64,000 nt of DNA from contig NZ_FOVH01000022.1 of the NCBI RefSeq assembly GCF_900115095.1, forward strand, positions 62,001 through 126,000, read 5' to 3'. The DNA is from Actinomadura madurae. GTDB taxonomy: Bacteria; Actinomycetota; Actinomycetes; Streptosporangiales; Streptosporangiaceae. A program made the position numbers and the translations under genes. A model generated the notes under the pieces. It had not been told where the DNA came from. It searched no databases and worked only from the letters and a program-made list of their open reading frames with translations. Below, piece by piece: positions 1-9,694 of this stretch (position 1 is its first letter; every line of letters begins with the position of its first letter).

Positions 1-886
1 GCTCGACGTCGGTCGGCGTCAGGTGGCCCTGGTCGTCCAGGACCGGAACGGTCTCGGTGAAGTGGCCGCGCCCCTGGAGCCGCAGCACGTCGACGATCGC
101 GGTGTCCTTGGCGAGGTAGGTGCAGAACTCGCCGATGCCGCCGTCGAACCGGAACCTCTCGTCGACGACCTCCTCGCCGCGCTCGTCGCGGACGTCGATG
201 GTGAGGCCGGGGATGAGGAACGCGGTCTGGCGCATCCGGTCGAGGACGAGGGACTGCTCGACCGTGACGTCCTTCAGGAAGATCTGCAGGTCGGGCCAGA
301 AGCGGACACGGGTACCGGTGACCTTCTTGGCGACCTTGCGGATCTGCCGCAGGCCCGACTTCTTCTTGAACCGGGCGTTGGGGCGCCCGTCGTCGGCGAA
401 CTCGCCGGGCAGCCCGCGCCGGAAGCTGATCGCGTGGGTGTGCCCGTCGCGGTCGACCTCCACGTCGAGGCGGGCGGAGAGCGCGTTGACCACGGACGCG
501 CCGACGCCGTGCAGGCCGCCGGACGCGGTGTAGGACACCCCGCCGAACTTGCCGCCCGCGTGCAGCCGCGTCATGACCAGCTCGACGCCGGGCAGGCCCG
601 TCTTGGGCTCCAGGTCGACCGGGATACCGCGGCCGTTGTCGCCCACCTCGAAGGACCCGTCGGCGTGCAGGGTCACGCTGATGTGGGTGCAGTGGCCGGC
701 GAGGGCCTCGTCGACGCAGTTGTCGACGATCTCCCACAGGCAGTGTGCGAGGCCCCGGCTGTCGGTCGACCCGACGTACATGCCGGGTCGCTTGCGCACG
801 GCCTCCAGCCCCTCCAGCACCGACAGGTGCCGGGCGGAGTAGCCGTGCGGGTCTTCGGTTGGCACTTCGGCGGTGGCGGCGGTCAA
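1..886 (-). CDS. parE: DNA topoisomerase IV subunit B (ParE), N-terminal part
   Basis: ATPase subunit of a type IIA topoisomerase, which captures ATP and drives strand passage with the ParC/GyrA-type partner to decatenate chromosomes. The reverse-strand frame is open from 886 to the window edge, so about 295 residues are visible and the 3' end is missing. The GHKL ATPase motifs are clear: WEIVDNCVDEALAG (catalytic Glu and Mg-binding Asn), DNGRGIPV and GGLHGVGASVVNALS, preceded by the family signature EAVRKRPGMYVGS. A TTG at 886 is chosen as start because GAGGAG lies 10 nt upstream; a GTG at 865 is the alternative. ParE is preferred over GyrB because of its position beside hrdB, as in Streptomyces; GyrB normally lies near the origin with gyrA. 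The type IIA family call is very secure, the ParE/GyrB choice less so. Confidence 0.9.
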   Translation of the reverse strand, partial: MTAATAEVPTEDPHGYSARHLSVLEGLEAVRKRPGMYVGSTDSRGLAHCLWEIVDNCVDEALAGHCTHISVTLHADGSFEVGDNGRGIPVDLEPKTGLPGVELVMTRLHAGGKFGGVSYTASGGLHGVGASVVNALSARLDVEVDRDGHTHAISFRRGLPGEFADDGRPNARFKKKSGLRQIRKVAKKVTGTRVRFWPDLQIFLKDVTVEQSLVLDRMRQTAFLIPGLTIDVRDERGEEVVDERFRFDGGIGEFCTYLAKDTAIVDVLRLQGRGHFTETVPVLDDQGHLTPTDVE

Positions 887-914
887 CGTGCGTGTGCTCC
901 TCGGGGGTAGGACG

Positions 915-944
915 GTCGGCAGAAGGGTACCCCCGCCTGCCGAC
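915..944. promoter_or_regulatory. Inverted repeat in the parE 5' leader
   Basis: Perfect 8-bp arms GTCGGCAG/CTGCCGAC flank a 14-nt centre containing the palindrome GGGTACCC. The element lies 29 bp upstream of the parE start and would be in its leader or promoter-proximal region. Operator or mRNA hairpin; function unknown. Confidence 0.35.
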
Positions 945-1012
945 AATCCACCGAAAGGCTCGCCGCCACCGACGTTCGGGCACGTCCGTGCGGCGGGCCC
1001 GGACGGTTCGCC

Positions 1013-1022
1013 AGCGTACCCG
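1013..1022 (-). promoter_or_regulatory. Possible parE promoter -10 region (CGGGTACGCT)
   Basis: On the reverse strand the decamer CGGGTACGCT, containing a TACGCT hexamer of the actinomycete -10 type (TANNNT), lies about 127 bp upstream of parE. The identical decamer occurs upstream of hrdB at 7011-7020. No well-placed -35 is visible, so the assignment is tentative. Confidence 0.25.
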
Positions 1023-1047
1023 GACTCCGACTTCTAGACCTGAACGT

Positions 1048-1061
1048 CCACCTTTAGGTGG
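1048..1061. promoter_or_regulatory. Palindrome upstream of the ABC exporter operon
   Basis: The sequence CCACCT-TT-AGGTGG has perfect 6-bp arms and ends 37 bp before the ATG of the ATPase gene. Size and position fit an operator for a repressor of the exporter; no regulator gene lies next to it. Confidence 0.35.
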
Positions 1062-1098
1062 GTGTGCTCGGAGAAGTTTCGTCCTTACCGTCCTCTGC

Positions 1099-2001
1099 AT
1101 GGCGCAAACGATCGAGGTCACGGGCCTCCGCAAGCGATACGGGGACGTCCGGGCCGTGGACGGGGTGACGTTCGCGGTCGAGGAGGGCGAGTTCTTCGGC
1201 ATCCTCGGCCCGAACGGCGCGGGCAAGACGACGACATTGGAGATCATCGAGGGCCTGCGGGAACCCGACGAGGGGGAGCTGAGGGTGCTGGGGCTGCCGC
1301 CGTGGCCCCGGAACGCGAAGCTGCTGCCCCGCATCGGCGTCCAGTTGCAGGCGTCGTCGTTCTTCGAGCGGCTGACGGCGCGGGAGCAGTTGCGGACGTT
1401 CGGCTCCCTGTACGGCGTCCCGGCCAAGAAGGCCGACGCGATGCTGGAGTTGGTCGGCCTGGACGACAAGGCCGACGTCCGGGTGGAGAAGCTGTCGGGC
1501 GGCCAGGCGCAGCGCCTGTCCATCGCGTGCGCGCTCGTCCACGACCCGGAGCTGGTGTTCCTGGACGAGCCCACCGCGGCGCTGGACCCGCAGGCGCGCC
1601 GCAACCTGTGGGACGTGCTCCGGACCATCAACACCGAAGGCCGCACCATCGTCCTGACCACGCATTACATGGACGAGGCGGAGAACCTCTGCGACCGCGT
1701 CGCCATCATGGACTCGGGAAGGATCCTCAAGCTCGGTCCCCCGGCAGTGCTGGTGCGCGGTCTGGACGCACCGGCCAGGATCAGCGTCGCGAGCGGCCTC
1801 CTGCGGCTGGCGGACGCGCGGCTGCTTCCGGGCGTGGACGGCGCGGACGACGACGGCGTCTCCCTGACCCTCTCCACCCGCGACCCGTCCGCCGTCGTCG
1901 CGGCCATGGCCGCGAAGGACGCTCTGGACGGCGTCCAGATCCGCGGCGCCACCCTCGAGGACGTCTTCCTGGAGCTCACCGGACGGGAGTACAGAGCGTG
2001 A
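1099..2001 (+). CDS. ABC transporter ATP-binding protein (drug/lipid exporter type)
   Basis: Nucleotide-binding subunit of an ABC-2 type exporter, 300 residues, cytoplasmic and pairing with the permease encoded next. Visible motifs are Walker A GPNGAGKTT (near residue 38), signature LSGGQAQR, Walker B LVFLDEPTAALD and the H-loop in TTHYMDEAE. The C-terminal segment after residue 220 is the short extension typical of the DrrA/CcmA-like group. The only plausible start is the ATG at 1099; no good ribosome site precedes it. The stop overlaps the GTG start of the permease by 3 bp, so the two are almost certainly co-translated. The exported substrate cannot be read from sequence; antibiotic or lipid export is typical of the family. 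Confidence 0.93.
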   Translation: MAQTIEVTGLRKRYGDVRAVDGVTFAVEEGEFFGILGPNGAGKTTTLEIIEGLREPDEGELRVLGLPPWPRNAKLLPRIGVQLQASSFFERLTAREQLRTFGSLYGVPAKKADAMLELVGLDDKADVRVEKLSGGQAQRLSIACALVHDPELVFLDEPTAALDPQARRNLWDVLRTINTEGRTIVLTTHYMDEAENLCDRVAIMDSGRILKLGPPAVLVRGLDAPARISVASGLLRLADARLLPGVDGADDDGVSLTLSTRDPSAVVAAMAAKDALDGVQIRGATLEDVFLELTGREYRA

Positions 2002-3071
2002 GCACATACGACAGCTTCAAGAGCCTGTCCAGGGCCATGTTCCTGGGCTTCTGGCGCGACCGGTCGGCGCTGTTCTTCACCGTGCTGTTCCCCCTGATGT
2101 TCCTGGTCATCTTCGGCGGGGTCTTCGGCAACCAGACGACGTCCAAGGTGAAGATCCTGGAGGTCGGCCAGGCGTCGATCATCGACCAGGCCGTGGCGGG
2201 GGGCTCCGGCGAGATCGGCAAGGTCATGCAGGTGGAGAAGTCGTCCGACCTCGCGGGCGCCCTGCGCACCGTCGAGAAGGGCGACGCGGACGCGGTGGTC
2301 GAGCAGCACGGCGACCAGCTGGTCGTCCACTACTCCGCGGCCGACCAGGTGAAGTCCGGGACGGTGCGGGGGCTGATGAACTCGATCGTCCAGTCGGCGA
2401 ACATCGCGGCCAGCGGCAAGCCGCCCGCCTACCACGTGACCGACCGGCAGGTGGAGGACGACTCCCTGAAGGCCATCCAGTTCTTCACGCCGAGCCTGCT
2501 CGGCTGGGCACTGGCGTCGGCGGGCGTCTTCGGCGCCTCCCAGACGCTCGTGTCCTGGCGGACCAAGGGCATCCTGCGCCGGCTCCAGCTCTCTCCCGCG
2601 CCGATCCCCACCGTGTTCGCCGCGCGGGTCGCGGTCAGCCTCGTCATAGCCCTCGTGCAGTTCGCCCTGTTCGTGCTGGTGGCCCAGCTGCCGGTGTTCG
2701 GGCTCCAGCTCAACGGCGCCTGGTGGATGGCGATCCCGATGGTGCTCGCGGGGGTGCTCGCCTTCCTGTCGATCGGGATGCTGATCGGCGCGTGGGCCAA
2801 GACGCAGGAGACGGCCCAGGGCGTGACGCAGCTCGTGGTGCTCCCGATGGCGTTTCTCGGCGGCTCGTTCTTCCCGCTGGACGCATCACCGGGCTGGATG
2901 AGGGCCCTGTCGTACATCTTCCCGCTGCGGTACCTGAACGAGGGCATGCTCAATGTGATGGGACGGGGCCTCGGGCCGACCTCCGCGCTGCCGCAGATCG
3001 CCGTTCTGCTCGGCGTCGCCGTCGTCGGCGCGCTGATCGCCGTGCGCCTGTTCCGGTGGGACTCCGTCTAA
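1998..3071 (+). CDS. ABC-2 type transporter permease
   Basis: Membrane subunit partnering the upstream ATPase, 357 residues, starting at a GTG within the GTGA overlap. One membrane segment lies near residue 25-45 (FFTVLFPLMFLVIFGG). A soluble external domain of about 150 residues follows, then a cluster of five hydrophobic segments from about residue 165 to the end. This is the normal layout of ABC-2 permeases of the DrrB/YhgE kind. The loop PLDASPGWMRALSYIFPLRY is the conserved late segment of the family. Substrate unknown. Confidence 0.9.
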   Translation: MSTYDSFKSLSRAMFLGFWRDRSALFFTVLFPLMFLVIFGGVFGNQTTSKVKILEVGQASIIDQAVAGGSGEIGKVMQVEKSSDLAGALRTVEKGDADAVVEQHGDQLVVHYSAADQVKSGTVRGLMNSIVQSANIAASGKPPAYHVTDRQVEDDSLKAIQFFTPSLLGWALASAGVFGASQTLVSWRTKGILRRLQLSPAPIPTVFAARVAVSLVIALVQFALFVLVAQLPVFGLQLNGAWWMAIPMVLAGVLAFLSIGMLIGAWAKTQETAQGVTQLVVLPMAFLGGSFFPLDASPGWMRALSYIFPLRYLNEGMLNVMGRGLGPTSALPQIAVLLGVAVVGALIAVRLFRWDSV

Positions 3072-3087
3072 TGTGACCTCGGTCACT
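3072..3087. promoter_or_regulatory. Crp/Fnr-like binding site
   Basis: TGTGA-CCTCGG-TCACT matches the Crp consensus TGTGA-N6-TCACA at 9 of 10 defined positions; the core GTGACC-TC-GGTCAC is a perfect palindrome. It starts at the base after the permease stop codon and lies about 104 bp upstream of the DUF7455 gene, a sensible distance for control of that gene. A stubby hairpin is less likely because the loop would be only 2 nt. Confidence 0.4.
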
Positions 3088-3190
3088 TATTGGGCCATTC
3101 TGCTGTGGGCGTACGAAGAACCAGGTTGGGAACGCCAGCGTCGGGTTAGATGTTGTCCTAAGTACCGACCCCGAGCATGAGGAAGGTGCC

Positions 3191-3421
3191 GTGACTGGAG
3201 CCCTTGCCCCAACCAAGCCGCTGACCGTCGCCGACCGATGCGACCGCTGCGGCGCTCAGGCCTACGTCCGTGCAGTCCTTGTAGGCGGCGGCGACCTTCT
3301 GTTCTGCGCCCACCACGGGCGCAAGTACGCAGAGGCTCTCCGCGCCAACGGGGCCGACATTCAGGACGAGACCGATCGGCTCAACGAAACCCCGGCGACC
3401 GCGGTGGACGACGAGCGGTAG
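3191..3421 (+). CDS. DUF7455 family small protein
   Basis: A 76-residue protein conserved in actinomycetes near hrdB. It has a CxxC pair (CDRC, residues 17-20) and a CAHHGRKY motif near residue 39-46, suggesting a small Cys2/Cys-His metal site, then an acidic C-terminus. The GTG start at 3191 is used; the ribosome site is weak (GGAAG at 3181-3185). Function is not known. It is followed by a strong hairpin, so it is probably a single-gene unit. I recognise the family from its residue pattern around DRCGAQAYV and LLFCAHHGRK. Confidence 0.82.
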   Translation: MTGALAPTKPLTVADRCDRCGAQAYVRAVLVGGGDLLFCAHHGRKYAEALRANGADIQDETDRLNETPATAVDDER

Positions 3422-3445
3422 CCCTCGAAATAGCACGAGCCCCGG

Positions 3446-3477
3446 AACGGCGGCCACCGGACACGGTGGCCGCCGTT
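3446..3477 (+). terminator. Hairpin terminator after the DUF7455 gene
   Basis: Perfect 14-bp stem AACGGCGGCCACCG/CGGTGGCCGCCGTT with a GACA loop, 24 bp after the stop codon. The T-tract is poor, as is usual in actinomycetes. Confidence 0.8.
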
Positions 3478-3604
3478 CACATTTCCGCCCCTTCGTCACT
3501 CCGCAGAGCCAAATGGACACCCACTCCGCAGTGTAATTACACAATCACTTAACGTAGCGGAAATCGGGATTCAGGTGATGCTGATCACGAGGGACGCCTG
3601 AGTC

Positions 3605-4330
3605 TCACCCGGCCGTGACATTCTTCACGCGGTAGTGATAGCCCCCGGCGGGCACGAAGCCCTCCGCCGCGTACATGGACCGGGCCGGGGCGTTCCGTTC
3701 GACCACGACCAGGTACGCCCGCTCGCACCCCTGCTCGCGTCCCCAGGCGAGGAGCGCTCGCAGGACGCGCCGCCCCAGGCCACGCCCGCGCGCCTCCGGG
3801 GCCACGGCCATCGCGTAGACGCCGAGCCACTCACCCTGGGGGACGCCGCGCCCGACGGCCACGCCGTCCAGCGACGCATAGCCGGCCGGCACACCGGTGA
3901 GGATCTTCTCCGCCATCGGCAGCTGATGGGCGTAGCGGCCGTCCACCGACCACCAGAGATCGAGCCACTCCCTGCTCGGCTCGTCCACGATCTCCACGTC
4001 CGCGCGTCCGGAGGCGTCCGGAACGTCCGCCACCATCGCGAGCGTCGGATCGGCGATCTCGTAGCCCCGTGCCTCCAGGAACGCGTCGAGGCCCGCCGGC
4101 CTCGCATGGGCGTCCATCGAGAACACGGTCGGCAGCCCCAGCGCGCTGTAGAAACGCTCCGCCCGATCGACGGCATGCTCCAGATCCCCTGGATCGTCCA
4201 GGGGCAGGACGGAGTTGGCACGCTTGGTCACGCCCTCCGCATGGCGGAGCAGCCAGCCGCCAATATCCTGGCTGAACGGCGCGGGCCACGCCTCGGCGAC
4301 GAGCCGGCCGAACTCCAGGAGCTGTTCCAT
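3605..4330 (-). CDS. GNAT family N-acetyltransferase
   Basis: Predicted acetyl-CoA dependent acyltransferase of 241 residues. The C-terminal half carries the GNAT core: the acetyl-CoA loop motif APEARGRGLGRRVL and the following VVVERNAPARSMYAAEGF, which is motif B. The N-terminal half looks like a degenerate GNAT fold, a common two-lobed layout. The ATG at 4330 (MEQLLEF) is preferred over a GTG at 4360, because the latter would overlap the start of the divergent yaaA gene and has its purine run too close. Substrate unknown. Confidence 0.8.
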   Translation of the reverse strand: MEQLLEFGRLVAEAWPAPFSQDIGGWLLRHAEGVTKRANSVLPLDDPGDLEHAVDRAERFYSALGLPTVFSMDAHARPAGLDAFLEARGYEIADPTLAMVADVPDASGRADVEIVDEPSREWLDLWWSVDGRYAHQLPMAEKILTGVPAGYASLDGVAVGRGVPQGEWLGVYAMAVAPEARGRGLGRRVLRALLAWGREQGCERAYLVVVERNAPARSMYAAEGFVPAGGYHYRVKNVTAG

Positions 4331-4354
4331 CAGCCACCGCTTTCGAGGGGAATC

Positions 4355-5107
4355 GTGCACATCCTGCTGCCGCCGTCGGAGAAGAAGGCCACTGGCGGGG
4401 ACGGTCCGCCCCTCGACCTGGCCTCGCTGAGTTTCCCCGGCCTCACGCCCGTCCGTGAGCGCGTCCTCGCGGCCCTCGCCGAGGTGTGCCGGCGGGACGA
4501 CGCACCGGACGTGCTCGGCCTCTCCCCCGGGCAGGCGGACGAGGCCCTCGCCCGCAACAGGGCGCTGCCCGAGGCGCCCGCGCTGCCGGCGGCCCGGCTC
4601 TACACGGGCGTCCTCTACGACAATCTCGACCTCGCCGCCCTGGACGCCGAGGCCGCCGCCGAGCAGATCATCGTCTTCTCAGGCCTGTGGGGCGCGCTGA
4701 GGCTCACCGACCGCGTCCCGCCCTACCGGCTGGCCATGGCGGTGTCCCTGCCGCCTGCGGGACGTCTGGGAGCGCTGTGGCGCCCGGCGATGCGCCAGGT
4801 GATGCACGAGGCCCTCCAGGATGGCGACCTGGTCGTCGACATGCGCTCCGGCCCGTACGCGTCGGTGTGGAAGGCGCCGCGGCCCGCCGTCGCGGTGCGG
4901 GTGTTCCGGGAACGGCTCGTCCGGGGCGTCCCGAAGCGGACCGTCGTCAGCCACATGGCCAAGGCCACCCGCGGGCGGATCGCGCACGACCTGCTCAAGG
5001 CGGGCGCGTCGCCGCGCACTCCGGACGCGCTGCTGAAGGCCGTGGCCGACCTCGGCCACACCGCCGAGCTGAACGGCACGAACCTCGACATCGTCCTCCA
5101 CGACTGA
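4355..5107 (+). CDS. yaaA: Peroxide stress protein YaaA (DUF328)
   Basis: YaaA-family protein of 250 residues; in E. coli the family limits free intracellular iron and DNA damage during hydrogen peroxide stress and has DNA-binding activity. The start LLPPSEKKATGG is the family hallmark, and the later blocks YTGVLYDNLD, SGLWGALRLTDRVPPYRL and VVSHMAKATRGRIA are conserved. The GTG at 4355 has GAGGGG 5 nt upstream. It is divergent from the GNAT gene and convergent with hrdB across a strong hairpin. Confidence 0.92.
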   Translation: MHILLPPSEKKATGGDGPPLDLASLSFPGLTPVRERVLAALAEVCRRDDAPDVLGLSPGQADEALARNRALPEAPALPAARLYTGVLYDNLDLAALDAEAAAEQIIVFSGLWGALRLTDRVPPYRLAMAVSLPPAGRLGALWRPAMRQVMHEALQDGDLVVDMRSGPYASVWKAPRPAVAVRVFRERLVRGVPKRTVVSHMAKATRGRIAHDLLKAGASPRTPDALLKAVADLGHTAELNGTNLDIVLHD

Positions 5108-5185
5108 CGCTCGCGACACGCCCCGCAGGGCGGCGCAAGAACGCGGCGGAAGAAGAACGCAGCGCAAGAACAACGCGGCATAGGA

Positions 5186-5214
5186 GCAGGGCCCCGCACC
5201 AGGCGGGGCCCTGC
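5186..5214. terminator. Bidirectional terminator between yaaA and hrdB
   Basis: A 12-bp perfect GC stem, GCAGGGCCCCGC/GCGGGGCCCTGC, with a 5-nt loop, lies 78 bp after yaaA and 13 bp after the hrdB stop on the other strand. It can serve both genes. Confidence 0.82.
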
Positions 5215-5227
5215 CTCACGCGTGTTC

Positions 5228-6901
<1,674 letters not shown>

Positions 6902-7010
6902 AAATACCTCTCGAACGAACGTGTGGCTTGGTTGACCCAAGTGCCCTGACGGGCCCGGCCTCACACTGGGTGGGACCACACACGGAGCGGACCTCCCGGT
7001 GCGGGACCGC

Positions 7011-7020
7011 AGCGTACCCG
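7011..7020 (-). promoter_or_regulatory. Possible hrdB promoter -10 region (CGGGTACGCT)
   Basis: Reverse-strand decamer identical to the one upstream of parE, with TACGCT as the -10-like hexamer, about 110 bp before the hrdB start. A TTGACC lies 13 bp upstream of TACGCT, too close for a normal -35, so the true promoter may be elsewhere in 6902-7150. Confidence 0.28.
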
Positions 7021-7154
7021 CTCTCTCTGGGTCAAGCATTCTGGCACTGCTGCGCATTCCGCCTTGGAGTCCTACCCGGTAACTCTCCACCTTAGAGGGC
7101 GCGGGACGGTCCTTCGAACGCGCTCCACCGTCTTCACGCCGTCTTCGGCGGGCT

Positions 7155-9242
7155 TCACGCGGGCTTGGGCGGGACGTGCAGGGCAAGCACGGTCACATCG
7201 TCTACCTGCTCATATCCGGCAAGCATCCGATCGACCAGGAAGTCGACGAGTCTTTCGGGATCTCCTACCACTTCAGGTGGGGCGTCGGCCGCCACGGCGA
7301 CGAGCTCCTCCAGCCCGGCGTCCACCCCACGCCTACGGTTCTCCACAAGTCCATCGGAATAGAACACCACAGTGTTGCCGGTCTCGATGGAAAAACTTGT
7401 CTGCTGCCGCTGGCTCGGCCAGCCGAGCGGCGTTCCGGGCTCCAGCGTGCTCACGCGCGCGGGCGCGTCGGGCGAGATCAGAAGAGGCGGCGGATGGCCC
7501 GCGTTGCTGAACTCCCCCTGCCCCGTCTCAGGGTCGATGACCACGTACGCGACGGTGGTGAACTGCTCCTCGTCCTCGGTCGCGCTGAACAGCCGGTCGA
7601 GCCCGGCCAGTACTGCGGCGGGACGCGGATCGTTGAGCGCGAGCGCGCGCAGGGCGTTGCGGACGCGTCCCATTCCGGCCGCGGCGAGGACTCCCTTGCC
7701 CATGACGTCGCCCACGGCCACGGCGAGCCGGTCGTCCGGGAGGCGGAAGACGTCGTACCAGTCGCCGCCCACCTGCACGTGGCGCGTCGCGGGGTTGTAG
7801 CGAGCGGCCAGGACCATGCCCGGCAGCTGCGGCAGGTCGCTCGGCAGCAGGCTGCGCTGCAGTTCCTCGGCCGTCTTGTGCTCGCGCTCGAACAGCAGCG
7901 CCCGCTCCACGGCCAGCGCGCACTGGCCCGCGAGCGCCTCCAGGAAGACCCGCTCTTCCTCGGTGATCTCCCTGGGCCGGGTGAAGGAGAAACGCAGCGC
8001 GCCGATCGGGGCGCCCGCCGCGAGCAGCGGCAGGCCAACCCAGGCGCGTTCCTCGGTGTGCTGGGCGAACAGATCGCGCTCACCGTGACCGAGTTGCAGG
8101 CGCAGGCTGTCGGGATGCTCGGCCAGAAACGGCCGACTCTCGCGGACCGCCACCGACATCACGGTCTGGTCGCTGACCTTGATCGCGTCGCGGGACGCCG
8201 AGGCCGATGCCGTCTCGCCGTCCGTCCCGGGCTGGGACGGGGCCACGATGCTGAGCCGCAGCTTGTCGTCGTCCAGCAGCGCCACCGCGGAGTAGTCGGC
8301 GCCGATGGCGGACCGTCCGACCTCGGTGATGACCTGGACGACCTGGGAGACGGTCAGGGCCTCGGCGAGCATCGAGGTGGCCTGCTGGAGCCGCGCGGTG
8401 CGCAGCGCCGCCGCCGACAGCTGCTCGGTCAGCCGGCCCCGCATCTCCTCGGCCTCGCGCTGCCCGGTGACGTCGGTGTTGGCGCCGACCCACTCGATCA
8501 CCGCGTCGCCCTGCCAGATGGGCACGGCCCTGACGTCGAAATGGCGGTAGGTGCCGCTCTTGGTGCGGATCCGGTAGTTGGTCTCGAAGACCCGGTTCTC
8601 CTCGACGCACTCGCGCCAGACCGCCTCGATGCGCGGCCGGTCCTCCGGATGCACCACCGACAGCCAGCCACCGACCGCGTAGTCGTCCGGCGTCTGGCCG
8701 GTGATCGCGCGCCACTCGGGCGCGTCGTCGATCACACCGCCGCCCGGCGCGGCGACCCACACCACCTGAGCGCTGGCCTCCACGAGCGACCGGTAGCGCT
8801 GCTCCTTGCGGCGGATGACCTCTTCGGCCCGGCGCCGCTCCGTGACGTCCAAGGCGGTCAGGACGACCCCCGGGCGCTCATCGTCGCCGTTCCTGGCGGG
8901 CAGCCACGTGCACGCCAGGATGCGCTCCTCGACGGCCGTGGCCACGCCGGAGGCGTCGCCGGGCGGCCCTTCCGGGGTGTCCGCGGGGACGACCAGATCG
9001 AGGTCGCTCACCGGCCGGTCCTCGTCGATCACCTTGCGCAGGGCCGTCTCGAACGCGGCGGCCACGGCCTCGGGCAGCACCTCGGAGGGCCTGCGCTTCT
9101 GCAGATCCCGGACGGCCACGCCCAGCAGTGCCGCCAGCGCGTCGTTGGCCCTGCGGCAGCGCAGGTCGCCGTCGAAGAACGCCAGCCCGCCGGGGGCCTC
9201 CTTCAGAAGGGTCGCATACAGTGCGGCGTCGGACGCATCCAT
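7155..9242 (-). CDS. PAS-PAS-GAF-PP2C (SpoIIE-type) serine phosphatase
   Basis: Cytoplasmic sensor phosphatase of 695 residues. Two PAS units lie at about 10-130 and 155-275 (the second with the typical YRSLVEASAQVVW opening and WVGANTDVTGQREAEE closing segments). A GAF domain follows at about 300-460, then a C-terminal PP2C/RsbU-SpoIIE domain from about 480 with the metal-site motifs VGGDWYDVFRL, VGDVMGKGVLAAAGMG and FYSDGLVENRRR. Such proteins usually dephosphorylate anti-sigma-factor antagonists in partner-switching pathways; no antagonist or anti-sigma gene is adjacent. The ATG at 9242 has GGAGGGG 6 nt upstream. It lies upstream of hrdB on the same strand with a 250-bp gap, so probably not co-transcribed. 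Confidence 0.9.
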   Translation of the reverse strand: MDASDAALYATLLKEAPGGLAFFDGDLRCRRANDALAALLGVAVRDLQKRRPSEVLPEAVAAAFETALRKVIDEDRPVSDLDLVVPADTPEGPPGDASGVATAVEERILACTWLPARNGDDERPGVVLTALDVTERRRAEEVIRRKEQRYRSLVEASAQVVWVAAPGGGVIDDAPEWRAITGQTPDDYAVGGWLSVVHPEDRPRIEAVWRECVEENRVFETNYRIRTKSGTYRHFDVRAVPIWQGDAVIEWVGANTDVTGQREAEEMRGRLTEQLSAAALRTARLQQATSMLAEALTVSQVVQVITEVGRSAIGADYSAVALLDDDKLRLSIVAPSQPGTDGETASASASRDAIKVSDQTVMSVAVRESRPFLAEHPDSLRLQLGHGERDLFAQHTEERAWVGLPLLAAGAPIGALRFSFTRPREITEEERVFLEALAGQCALAVERALLFEREHKTAEELQRSLLPSDLPQLPGMVLAARYNPATRHVQVGGDWYDVFRLPDDRLAVAVGDVMGKGVLAAAGMGRVRNALRALALNDPRPAAVLAGLDRLFSATEDEEQFTTVAYVVIDPETGQGEFSNAGHPPPLLISPDAPARVSTLEPGTPLGWPSQRQQTSFSIETGNTVVFYSDGLVENRRRGVDAGLEELVAVAADAPPEVVGDPERLVDFLVDRMLAGYEQVDDVTVLALHVPPKPA

Positions 9243-9694
9243 GGGCTGCCCCTCCACCCCTGAGACGCGGGGATGCGGGACGGACGTCTCGGTGCTCAAG
9301 GACAACACCTCCGCCCCAGAGGGTCCCGTACCGCGCGGCAAGTTTTCATCACTATGAGTGAATGGGAGCAGGTTAGCGCTCCCGCCTCCATCACAACACC
9401 GGTCGGAGTCAGGTAATCATCATCCCGATGGTTCGCCGCGTACGGAAGCCCTGATGAACATCCTTGTCCCTTCGGCCCCGGACGAACGCGTCGGTTTTGG
9501 ACGCCGTCCCGGAAGGACGCGCGAGGCGGCCGTCCGGACGGCGAGTAGGAGATGTTACGGCGCCTCGGCATCACAGGGTGTCAACCCGCCTCGCTCGGCG
9601 AGTTGACAGGCCGGTCGGCCGTCTCCGCAAGCGTCCTGCCTGGCGGTATCCGCTTTCCAGCGGCCCTGCTCGCCTTCCTGGCGATCTTGTTCGC
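9243..9694. other. Intergenic region, no gene supported
   Basis: About 450 bp between the PP2C start and the HhH-GPD stop. Small open frames on both strands lack ribosome sites and family features. The stretch holds the perfect palindrome GCCGTCC/GGACGGC at 9529-9542, a weak inverted repeat GGGAGC/GCTCCC at 9364-9383 and the hairpin at 9579-9608 listed separately. The PP2C promoter must lie here. Confidence 0.5.
9579..9608 (-). terminator. Hairpin downstream of the HhH-GPD gene
   Basis: Arms TGTCAAC/GTTGACA extend through a single mismatch into CGCC/GGCG around a 6-nt loop, giving a stem of about 12 bp. It lies roughly 90 bp after the HhH-GPD stop codon in the direction of transcription. Probably a terminator; an operator cannot be excluded. 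Confidence 0.45.

Noticed and set aside
23..910. Open frame of 295 residues on the + strand
   Set aside because: It is the antisense shadow of parE, whose reverse-strand translation shows all GHKL motifs.
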